Source: CANQDT01 sp051878935 (lineage in GTDB: Bacteria > Bacillota > Clostridia > Lachnospirales > Lachnospiraceae). Taken from it: a stretch of 64,000 nt of DNA. The stretch spans positions 7,028 through 71,027 of the forward strand of contig JBJELB010000011.1 in NCBI GenBank assembly GCA_051878935.1, read 5' to 3'. Below, piece after piece: positions 18,201 to 26,800 of this stretch (its first letter is position 1; the number at the start of each line of letters is the position of its first letter). Both the position numbers and the translations under genes were made by a program. The notes under the pieces are model-generated. The model was not told the DNA's origin. It searched no databases and saw nothing but the letters and a program-made list of their open reading frames with translations.

Positions 18201-20200
18201 AACAGGGTGAGAGTCAGACAGTCACCTTTACCTATTCTGATATGCCGACAGGATATTATGCGATCGTATCCGGGAATCAGGCAGTATCGATTGAAAACAA
18301 CAGCAAGCGTGAGGGAGCAAAGGTTGGATTATCAACTATGAATATGGTTCCTTCCACCGCCCGTTTTGTAACCGGAACATCCGATCAGGCGGCATATGAT
18401 GGATATGTTTATATAAAACAGGCGAATGCAAATTACTATGTCAATGTAGATGGTAGCCAGCGTAAAGATAATAATGGTAAGATGATTTACTATAATGGAG
18501 CTGTGAATGGAACTTCGGCTGATAAAGGTCAGTTTTATCAGTTTGAAGATGCCGGAGATGGTTATGTCCGCATCGTGCCGTATCTTTATAAAGATGGTGA
18601 ATTTGCTGACTACGGACATGTATTGGGTATTGACCAGACAGCAGGATCCAGAACAGAGGATGGAGTCAAGATCAAGCACGTTGAACGCAGTACAGATGAA
18701 GCCGAGGCAGCTTATCAGTTGTGGAAGATAGAAGAATATGATTCTTTTGTTGCATTTCGTAATAAGGGAACGCAGAAATACATGGATGCCACCTCGGCAA
18801 GCGTAACAGAGATTACACAGATAGCACAATCTGAAACAGGAACACCATCCGGAAGTCAGGTATGGTATTTCCAATCCTATAATGGCGTAGAAAATAGTTT
18901 TCAGATTACTAATACTGCTACGGGAAGAATGTTAAGAGATGATGGTACGTCAGTCGTAGTTGGAAGACAAGGAACTATTTGGAAAATCTCTGATGGCAGA
19001 ATTGTGTCAGAGGATGGTACAAAAGCCTTGAAACAGGATGGAGACACCCTAAGTCTTGTAGCTGTGGAGAATGGTACGATATTTGTATTTTCTGTGCAGG
19101 AAGAAACAACGATTAGCTATGCTGCGGATAGTCTGAGTATTGATGGAGATGGAGTAGTTGATGGATATGTTTCCGGCTATGAAGGTGACACGATTACATT
19201 AGTAGCGACAACGGATCCGAAAGCAGCAATCCGCAATGGTGTCAAATGGATTGTCACTGATTTATACGGAGCAGAGACAGATGCAATATCCGTTTCTGAT
19301 GGTGTCATTACTTTATCTGAGGGCTCAGCCGGTAATAAGTATAAGGTATATGCACAGGTAATCGGAGACGATATTACGTCCAATGTGATTACCGTTGGCT
19401 CAAAACCATCTGTTAGTCAAAAAATACCTGTTGGAAAGAATGCATTTGTTGCGAACTATCATCAGGGTTCTTATGCGGATGATGAGAAAGTCTTTGCAAC
19501 GGCATCAGGTAGTGAAGACCGGTTAGGTATCCAGAAAAATGGTACGGTTGATATCAAGGATGCCTATCTGGAATTTGATATGAGCAGTATTGATACCAGC
19601 CGTCGTGTAAAGAGTATTGAACTTGTTCTTACTTATATACAAAATAATACGAACGATGATTTTGTGTTATACGCAGCAGATGCCTCTGATGTCACATATG
19701 CAGCTGATTCTACTAAGAAGTGGGATGAGGCGATGTGTTGGAATGATATCGGCTATTTAGGTGATGATGCATATACAGCGGAAGCAGCCTTTGCCAGTAC
19801 AACTGTTTCGGCAGGCTCGGTTGGTTCATCCTTTAGCATGGATGTAACAGCAAAAGCTCTGGAGAAAATGGAAGCAGGTGAAGCGCTGGAAATGCGTTTG
19901 TATCAGTTGGTGGACAAACGAATCTATGTTGCTTCCGGCAGAGTATCGACAACGGCCTATGCGCCATGTTTATTAGTGGAATACTATGATATGGATGAAG
20001 AAGAAACCTACGCAGCCGGTGATGTCAATCATTCCGGCAGTGTTACTGTAGAAGATGCACAGATTATTCTTCAGATGGCAAGCAGTGAATTAACGGAAGT
20101 ACGAATCGAAGAGTTAGAATATGATACTTCTTTAGCAGATGTCAATGATGATGGTAAAATAACAGCAGTTGATGCATTGTCAATCCTTCTCATGAAATAG
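15245..20200 (+). CDS. Secreted GH95 (alpha-L-fucosidase/alpha-L-galactosidase type) with CBM13-like, CBM96-like and dockerin modules
   Basis: This 1,651-residue enzyme has a start ATG one base after the GH2 stop, with GGAGGAA inside the end of that gene. Signal peptide about 1-27. The GH95 (alpha/alpha)6-barrel region is about 45-960. Visible catalytic signatures by comparison with characterised GH95 enzymes: Asn494 and Asn496 in DANINLQ, the acid Glu702 in PSFSPEN, HRHISHLYG near 780, and Asp817 in TDGVAGHSW. A ricin-type beta-trefoil region (about 1000-1280), an Ig-like domain (about 1290-1390) and a CBM96/DNRLRE-like domain (about 1395-1580) follow. The dockerin has its divergent repeat first (DVNHSGSVTVED) and the standard one second (DVNDDGKITAVDAL). 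It probably removes alpha-linked fucose (or L-galactose). It is a paralogue of the 45858 gene, and the pair even share the hairpin after the stop codon. Confidence 0.9.
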   Translation: MRKYIERSIALMMTGIMLFGQGITTTAATITSEVHMKQEAVNPYIVYSSTYKDPVYKAPKEEQAWRDGLVTGNGENGLIESESPLNDVLIYQHMKFSFPSNEYHQTPNISGGMEKTKQQLVANERIAANATMINAASQWKKETFGVSSSWHLQNTYSFHPGHQLRMTVTDSEGASDFLRYTNYETAEIGATWTDDNGTQWERVSFSSRADNVTYTYLKPINGEEKINVDLSIDDIADMANEGSSDGSVGDIRYRKIAGADGEYLAQVAHYPDYEHSELINGAFSGVTRIYTSGDSATRKYVFGSAEAVDNHESDRSSNGKVPNETVINIGSDKQPVVRVVNADTLLLVTKSNRTYEMGTMDEFIAMSDGEAVETELVQKLLQETETAYQKHVENGVFSYDSALTEHARLHGEIFNRTKLDLGASEEDRALTTEELLAKQKADKDTMNLALAERAYNNGRYANVCCSGYQVPRLGGMWTGAWHVEWSGDYTTDANINLQVAGSNIGNMRESIEGLLNMELRISSDLLENGYKIYGVENALMAPTRTDGDSAKMIHFGSGFPGHIWNAGMSWLLLPVYEYWQCFGNQNIPLVDDIRRKLEDCQKTREAGTYVPSGTGKDYKVVQDLQEILDLSDERVETILNQGYFDLESDLMRPLLTKQANFWTGIMQPQYYMNKSGIPCYDAEKTSLGEGETYLILPSFSPENRPNDGKGDITINAAMDVSAARDGMNMAIAIEKETNGNQDLIKKWEDTIAKLPEYQYENTGEVKEWMVKSYPENHGHRHISHLYGAWPAHETEYDNELLEGSKMALVMREKAGTDGVAGHSWMHKGLVQARLKNSKGVSKILNGTLSSNVFYTSMMTAHNLGSGGTANTALGLQAYCTDTAITLPAIMLESLVYSSDGVIELLPALPEEWEQGGKVTGVVARTRAVVDSLEWNPDGATATITANEAGTIRLKLGKTWSQALIDDVQQPVSVDTTGDAYITLNLKQGESQTVTFTYSDMPTGYYAIVSGNQAVSIENNSKREGAKVGLSTMNMVPSTARFVTGTSDQAAYDGYVYIKQANANYYVNVDGSQRKDNNGKMIYYNGAVNGTSADKGQFYQFEDAGDGYVRIVPYLYKDGEFADYGHVLGIDQTAGSRTEDGVKIKHVERSTDEAEAAYQLWKIEEYDSFVAFRNKGTQKYMDATSASVTEITQIAQSETGTPSGSQVWYFQSYNGVENSFQITNTATGRMLRDDGTSVVVGRQGTIWKISDGRIVSEDGTKALKQDGDTLSLVAVENGTIFVFSVQEETTISYAADSLSIDGDGVVDGYVSGYEGDTITLVATTDPKAAIRNGVKWIVTDLYGAETDAISVSDGVITLSEGSAGNKYKVYAQVIGDDITSNVITVGSKPSVSQKIPVGKNAFVANYHQGSYADDEKVFATASGSEDRLGIQKNGTVDIKDAYLEFDMSSIDTSRRVKSIELVLTYIQNNTNDDFVLYAADASDVTYAADSTKKWDEAMCWNDIGYLGDDAYTAEAAFASTTVSAGSVGSSFSMDVTAKALEKMEAGEALEMRLYQLVDKRIYVASGRVSTTAYAPCLLVEYYDMDEEETYAAGDVNHSGSVTVEDAQIILQMASSELTEVRIEELEYDTSLADVNDDGKITAVDALSILLMK

Positions 20201-20211
20201 AATCATATATG

Positions 20212-20257
20212 AACTCCTTGTATACGTTGTAAAAACAGAGTATACAAGGAGTTTTTT
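20212..20257 (+). terminator. Terminator after GH95 (twin of the spoIIID hairpin)
   Basis: Stem AACTCCTTGTATAC (20212-20225) with GTATACAAGGAGTT (20240-20253), followed by a T-run. The stem and the loop (GTTGTAAAAACAG) are nearly identical to the hairpin at 50560-50603 that follows the other GH95 gene, where the T-run is missing. Confidence 0.9.
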
Positions 20258-20309
20258 GTTGCATTTCAAGATAAAATTAAAATTAATATATAATGTAACA
20301 TATGGATAA

Positions 20310-20338
20310 TTGCGAATGGATGAACATGATGTTAAAAT
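20310..20338 (+). promoter_or_regulatory. Candidate promoter of the first beta-helix/GH2 unit
   Basis: TTGCGA (20310-20315), 17 bp, then TAAAAT (20333-20338). It lies between a strong terminator and the start at 20361. The ATTGCGAA element is also found upstream of the -35 at 10543. Confidence 0.5.
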
Positions 20339-20360
20339 AAAGAAAAAAGGAGGGCGATTT

Positions 20361-23300
20361 ATGAAGATAAAATCCATGATTGCACTGGCAATGAGTATGT
20401 GTATGTCGGTATCTGGCTTTGCCGGCATCGGAACTGTAAAAGCGGAAGGAAATATTATGACAGAATATTATATTTCAACGACCGGTACAGAGACGGCGAC
20501 CGGTACGAAAGATGACCCATTTGCGACACTGGAACAGGCGAAAATGGCGATTAGAGAGATTAACAGCAACATGACGGGGGATATCGTTGTTTATGTCGAA
20601 GACGGATTGTATGAATTTTCAGATACAGTCGTATTTGAAGAAGCTGATTCCGGTACAAACGGATATTCCATTCGTTATGAAGCGGCAGAGGGGGCGTCTC
20701 CACGATTCTCCGGCGGTTATCGGTTAGAAGGTACATGGACAGAAGAAGGAAATGGTATCTACAGTATTCCACTGGATCGAGATGATAAGCTTCGTTCTAT
20801 TTATGTGAACGACGTTCGTGCGAATATGACGACCAAAAAATTACAAGGTCGCGGTGGATATGGAACCTATGAAGTGACAACCGATATGGGTGACTGGGCA
20901 TGGGCTGCCGGAAGTGAATCTGCCGGTACGAAGCTGGATTATGATGAGACGTTGTTCCATACGAGAAATCCGGAGGATATCGAATTAGAAACAGAAATGA
21001 CCTGGAACCGCGAAATCGTATGTGTCGATCATTTCGAAGACATCGGGAATAATCAGATGTCAGCGATGCTGCAGATGCCATATGCAGCGATTGCCTTATC
21101 CCTGATGTATGGTACGAACTACAGCACCTCCAAAATGCAAACCGTTTATAATGTATATGAATGGTTGGATGAACCGGGTGAATTTTATTTTGATAAATCC
21201 GGAAAACGCTTATATTATTATCCTCGTGAAAATGATGATATGAGTACAGCCGAGGTCATCATTCCGGAAATCACGACGTTGATTTCCATCGAAGGAACCT
21301 CCAGGGAGAGCCGGGTACATCATCTTGCTTTTGATGGCATTACCTTCGCTTATACCGGCTGGAATCTGATAGAGCTGGAAGGCTCCCACGGACGTGCTAC
21401 GATTCAGGCAGAAGAGATTGCAATTGCTTATGGAGCCAATCATCATGATTCGATTTACCGTATGTCCGATTTGAGTCCGTCTGCTTTTGAAGTAAGCAAT
21501 GCAGAATATTTATCCTTTACCGATAACATCTTTAAAAATCTTGCAACCATGGGCCTGTCATTGGTCAACGATGTCCTGCATGTAGATATTGATGGAAATG
21601 TATTTATGTGGGTTGGCAGTTCCGGCATTACCGTAGGTCATATGCAGCATATGTACATTGATGATAAAAACAGTACCTATGGACAATTTAGTGAAAAAGA
21701 AAAATACGACGTCGGTGTAGAAGGCAGCTGCCAGTATATTAATATAACCAATAATTATATGAACCATGTATCCTGCATTTATCCCGGTACGGTACCAATG
21801 CATATCTTTGTAGGTTCTAACATGAATATCATGTATAACTACATCGAAGATGCTCCGTATTCATCCTTAAACATTGGCTGGGGCTGGTGGCAGATGAGTG
21901 GTGAAAGCTATGGAAGTAAGCCGGCTGTTGTACCGGGCGTTCCACAGAAGGAAACACATGATAATACGGTAAAATATAATACCTTTAAGAATTCCCTGCA
22001 GATATTGGCAGATGGTGGTGCTATCTATACCTTAGGAGATATGCCGGGCAGTGACATGAGTAAAAACTTTATTCATGGCATCGGTGATGAATCCGCATCT
22101 GCATCCTACCATATCCGTGGTATCCACTTGGATGAAGGAACCAGACATCTGTATGGAGAAAAGAATGTCATTGAGATTCCGAAAAAGTACACCTGTATCG
22201 ACTGTGGTGGTGACTGGGGTGCCAAGGGATACAATACATGGGTAGAAAATTATTCTACCTCATCCAGTTATAAAACCACGGCAAATTATGAAGAAGGAAC
22301 CGTCATCACGAATCCTCATACCGTACCGGATGGCTATTGGGATGAAGATGCCTTTGCCATCATTCAGGCAGCCGGTATTCAGAGTTCCTATTATGACAGA
22401 ATGCCGGATGAGTTTGTAGTGCAGGATCATTTGCTGCCAACGACATTTAAGATGGATCCGGGTACCACAGTAACCTTTAAGTATCAGGATGACGAAATCG
22501 ATGGGGAGGTATGGCTGGCACCGGAAGGAACGGAAGTCTTTGAAGAAAGTGAAACTGTATTAAAGGTAGTGGATTCCAAGGTAACGATTCCGTTTATTGA
22601 AAATACATATCGGCTTTACATCGTAAAGGACGGTGTGGCATCAGAGCCTTCGGAAGGTGAGATTATTTTATCCGGTAAGAAGATTCCTACTGTAATGAAA
22701 ACGATAAATGAAATGTCTTATTTTACCTATGATGTATCAGACATTAAGTGGGAACAGGTTCAGGATATGGCCGTTGACTGTAAAGGTACGGCAGAATCAA
22801 CTGATGAACTTGTATTTCGTGTTCATGTAATAAAAGCCAATACTGATTTAGACAGTCTGGATGCTTCCAATTATAAAAATGCAGAGGTTTTTGCAGACCC
22901 TGACAGCTATGCAGTCAGTGATACGATTCAGACATTGCCATTTGACACACAGATTAGTCTGAAGGACCTGCTGACGTTAATAACAGAAAACGTAAGTGAA
23001 GATGGCACGATTACGCTTGCTTTTGAAAACACATCGGACCAGAATGTTACGTTATATCATAGCGAAGCAGAAGGGTTCCAGATGTTAAAGCTGGAAATCG
23101 ACAGTAATATCGAAAAAGGTCTGATTATGAATATGACGGATTATTTTGTCAGTGGATATCATAAGAATCATATGAAGATTGATTCCGTAGAACCTTTGTT
23201 TGACCGTGATCTATCGACACAGACAGCGCTTACTCGCACAAGCGCTGATTATGGATACGCATCCTATCTTACCTTTGACGCCGGTGAGTTTAATCAATTC

Positions 23301-23810
23301 CGTTTTGATAGATTTAAAGGAAGAGCGGCAATAGGAGGTAGTGGCGGAATGGATGTATATCTATATGGCACGAATGATGAATCAGTACTTCCGGATAATT
23401 ATTTCACAGGAACCTTTACGGAAGCGGAAAGAAGAAGCTTATTCTCAGAACGATATGATTTGTTGACGACAAATAATATTGGTAAAAACAAATCATTAGA
23501 TGAAGATGGTATCTATACGTCGGAAGAGCTTTGTGCTGATTCTGCAAAACAATACAGATATTTAGTAGTAGTCTTTGATAGTTGGACAACTACCTATATG
23601 AATGAACTATATATATATGGTGAAGTGATTTCAAACAGACTGCGCGGAGATATTAATGGGGATGGTAAAGTCACATCGGTGGATGCATTAGTGCTGTTAC
23701 AGGGAATGGCAGATGGCTCTATTTCTGTAGAACTTGGAGATGTTGATGGCTCTACGAATCTGACGGAAGATGATGTAATAGAGGTTTTGAACCTGTCAGT
23801 TCAATCGTAA
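20361..23810 (+). CDS. Secreted right-handed beta-helix protein (GH141-like) with F5/8 domain and dockerin
   Basis: This 1,149-residue protein starts at the ATG seven bases after AGGAGGG; an upstream in-frame ATG at 20310 has no ribosome site and would hide the signal peptide. Signal peptide about 1-29. The YYISTTGTETATGTKDDPF opening, the SATLEQAK-type helix and the repeating N/G-rich coils to about residue 690 are typical of parallel beta-helix glycosidases resembling GH141 (alpha-L-fucosidase and xylanase activities are known in that family). Ig/linker domains (about 695-915) and an F5/8-type C domain (about 915-1085) precede a dockerin from Gly1096 (DINGDGKVTSVDAL, then DVDGSTNLTEDD). The family assignment is by overall pattern only and the substrate is unknown. 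It is paralogous to 28828-33432 up to about base 23,100, with an identical 52-bp block. Confidence 0.78.
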   Translation: MKIKSMIALAMSMCMSVSGFAGIGTVKAEGNIMTEYYISTTGTETATGTKDDPFATLEQAKMAIREINSNMTGDIVVYVEDGLYEFSDTVVFEEADSGTNGYSIRYEAAEGASPRFSGGYRLEGTWTEEGNGIYSIPLDRDDKLRSIYVNDVRANMTTKKLQGRGGYGTYEVTTDMGDWAWAAGSESAGTKLDYDETLFHTRNPEDIELETEMTWNREIVCVDHFEDIGNNQMSAMLQMPYAAIALSLMYGTNYSTSKMQTVYNVYEWLDEPGEFYFDKSGKRLYYYPRENDDMSTAEVIIPEITTLISIEGTSRESRVHHLAFDGITFAYTGWNLIELEGSHGRATIQAEEIAIAYGANHHDSIYRMSDLSPSAFEVSNAEYLSFTDNIFKNLATMGLSLVNDVLHVDIDGNVFMWVGSSGITVGHMQHMYIDDKNSTYGQFSEKEKYDVGVEGSCQYINITNNYMNHVSCIYPGTVPMHIFVGSNMNIMYNYIEDAPYSSLNIGWGWWQMSGESYGSKPAVVPGVPQKETHDNTVKYNTFKNSLQILADGGAIYTLGDMPGSDMSKNFIHGIGDESASASYHIRGIHLDEGTRHLYGEKNVIEIPKKYTCIDCGGDWGAKGYNTWVENYSTSSSYKTTANYEEGTVITNPHTVPDGYWDEDAFAIIQAAGIQSSYYDRMPDEFVVQDHLLPTTFKMDPGTTVTFKYQDDEIDGEVWLAPEGTEVFEESETVLKVVDSKVTIPFIENTYRLYIVKDGVASEPSEGEIILSGKKIPTVMKTINEMSYFTYDVSDIKWEQVQDMAVDCKGTAESTDELVFRVHVIKANTDLDSLDASNYKNAEVFADPDSYAVSDTIQTLPFDTQISLKDLLTLITENVSEDGTITLAFENTSDQNVTLYHSEAEGFQMLKLEIDSNIEKGLIMNMTDYFVSGYHKNHMKIDSVEPLFDRDLSTQTALTRTSADYGYASYLTFDAGEFNQFRFDRFKGRAAIGGSGGMDVYLYGTNDESVLPDNYFTGTFTEAERRSLFSERYDLLTTNNIGKNKSLDEDGIYTSEELCADSAKQYRYLVVVFDSWTTTYMNELYIYGEVISNRLRGDINGDGKVTSVDALVLLQGMADGSISVELGDVDGSTNLTEDDVIEVLNLSVQS

Positions 23811-23861
23811 AAAATACCTTTTGTTTTATTAATAATAATATGACGATGGAGGAGACGAAAA

Positions 23862-26800
23862 GTGAGAAAGATGAAAAAAATCCTTGCACTTGTTTTAACA
23901 GCCGGTATGTTGGTTGACACGATGCCAATACCAACCGCACAGGCAGCGCAAAGCATAAGTGCAGGTGATGAGTTACGTGTTCACGAACGCTTCAATACCG
24001 ATTGGAAGTTTGTACTCGGAAATGATTCCGGTGCAGAAAAAGAAGCATATGATGATTTATTATGGAGTCATGTTGCCTTACCTCATAGCTTCAGTATTCC
24101 GTATGATTTGAATCAGAATAGTTTTTATGTAGGATATGGGTGGTATCGAAAAGAATTCACGATTCCGCAGTCTTATCTGGGAAAACGCATCAATCTTGAA
24201 TTTGATGGAGTGTTCCAATGCTGTAGTATTTATGTGAATGAACAGAAAGTAACGTATCATGAGGGCGGATACAGCGGATTCAATGTCGATATTACAGACT
24301 ATGTGCGCTATGGAGAGACAAACCTGATTGCCGTTCAGGTTGATAATAAATGGCAGCCGGATCTGGCGCCACGCGGCGGTGACCATCAATTCAGCGGCGG
24401 TATTTATCGTGATGTATGGTTAACCGTAACAGAACCGGTTCATATAGACTGGTATGGTACCTTTGTATGGACACCTGCGATCTGTAATCCAAAGTACCAG
24501 GAGGGTGGTGGTACAGTTAATATTCTGGATTCGTATGTAACAGATGAAGAATTAGCAGAAAATCTGGAAAAGAAGCAGTCCGACGTACAGGTCATCACGG
24601 AGGTAACGAACGATTCCAATGAGGCGGAAGAGGTATATGTAACACAGGAAGTAATGGATGCAGAGGATACCGTTGTTGCGACCTTCCGGTCTGCAAAAGA
24701 GACGGTACAGGCACAGGAAACCAGTTCTTTGATCGCACAAAGTGACATGATTTCTAATGTAAAGCTATGGTCTATGGATGATCCGAATCTGTATCATGTA
24801 GTAACAAAGGTCTATTCAAATGATGTATTAGTGGATACCTATGATACACAATTTGGTTTCCGCAGCGTACAGGTTACAACGGATGGATTTTTCTTAAATG
24901 GCAAACGTGTCATCTTAGATGGTGTGAATGTTCACCAGGATCATGGTGGATGGTGTGATGCGGTTACCGATGGTGGCTTTTATCGTGATGTTAAGATGAT
25001 TAAAGAGACCGGATTTAATTTTATCCGTGGTTCCCATTATCCGCATGATACGAGCTTTGCCCAGGCCTGTGATGAGTTGGGAGTTGCCTTTCTCTCAGAA
25101 GGCGGCCAGTGGAGTATCGGTGGTTTCAAAGCAAATGATGAGACTTATGGAAATTATACGGACTGGTTCCATTCCGCTTATCCGATGAGTGAAGAATATC
25201 AGGTAGGCTTTGATGAAAGCTGTACAGCATTGATGGAAAATATGATTCGCATGAATCGTAACCATCCGTCTATCATCGGATGGAGTGTTGGAAACGAGGC
25301 ATTCTTTACGGATGACAGTACGGTTGCTAAATCAAAAGCATTGGCAAGTAATATGCGTGACCGTGCCCACTTGTTAGATCCTACCAGAAAGGCAGGTATT
25401 GGCGGAACGCAGCGTAAGGGTTATAACTCGATTACAGTGGCAGACTTTGCCGGTGGTAATGGTGACGGTGCAAAAGCCGAGTATACGAATTATGAATTGC
25501 CACATTTGGTTTCGGAATATTCTTCTGTTAGCGCAGAACGTAATGACTGTAGTCCTACGATTGAGTTCAATTATAATGACATTCAAACAGAGCCAGGATC
25601 CCAGCTTAAGATTAATGGTAATCCGGTTTATGACAACGATGGGAATCCGGTTTATCAATATTCGTTATATGAAGGCTCCAATTATAAACATAATCTAAAG
25701 GATAATCTTCCTATTTATCTGCCAACCGGTTCCTGTGGTATGTCAAAATGGTGTATGTTCCATCATGGCAGTATCGGTGCTAAGAGTCTTCGTATCATGG
25801 GTATCGTGGACTATTATCGTCTGCCGTTAAAAGTATGGTATTCCTATCGTGAAGCCAAAACAGGTATTCCTAGAGAGGATTCCATCGAAGGAACAGCAAC
25901 CCAAATTACCTTAGATACGAATTTTTCCTATAAGGGACAGACAACGTTACCAAATGATGGTAGTGATGATGTTCAGATTATCGTTACCCTGAAAAATGAT
26001 CAGGATGAATGGGTCAATGACAGCACGGACATCATATTAGAAGTAGTGGATGGACCTGGTGTTTTCCCTGGCGGAAAAACATACACGATGATTGATGGAA
26101 AGACCTTTATGGATGGAAAAGGTGCGATTGAATTCCGTTCCTTCTATTCCGGTACAACAACAATTAAAGTATCTGCTCCGAACCGTGCAGATTTAGAACC
26201 GGCCACACTCACTTTAAAAACAGAAGATGTTGTCGGTAATCATACAGCAGTGGAAGAACCGGAAGATTTTATGGGTGAAACCATTGAATTGGATAATACT
26301 GATTCTATTCCGGAGCCATATGTTTATGGTAAAGAAGATGCTGCGTATAATCGTCAGACCAGTGGTACGTCAAGTTCTGCTGAAGGACATATACCACTGA
26401 TGGCTGTAGATGGTGATGATACGACATATTGGCAGGCAGAAGCTTCGGATAAAGAACCATACTGGGAGATCTTCCTTGAGAATACCTATGATATTTTCAA
26501 GATGAAAGTCGATTTTGGAAAAGAAGAATATCCATTCAAGATTGAAAGAAAAATTCCGGGTACAGAAACTTGGGAATTAATCAGCGAATATAATACAGCA
26601 GAAGAACTGGCAAATCGTCCGGAAGAAGAGTTGTTCGCGGGTAAGACGGCAACCTATGTTCGTATTTCTTTCCCTGATATGCCGGAAGGTAAGGTACCAC
26701 GTATCTATACCTGCAGCATTTATGGAGTAGCAAGTAAACGAATTCCATATCAGATGACCAATACATATTTATCGGATATTCCGACCTCTGATGTTACCGT

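Noticed and set aside
20310..20360. Upstream in-frame ATG for the first beta-helix protein
   Set aside because: It would place a charged tail before the signal peptide and overlaps the candidate promoter, while ATG 20361 has AGGAGGG at correct spacing.
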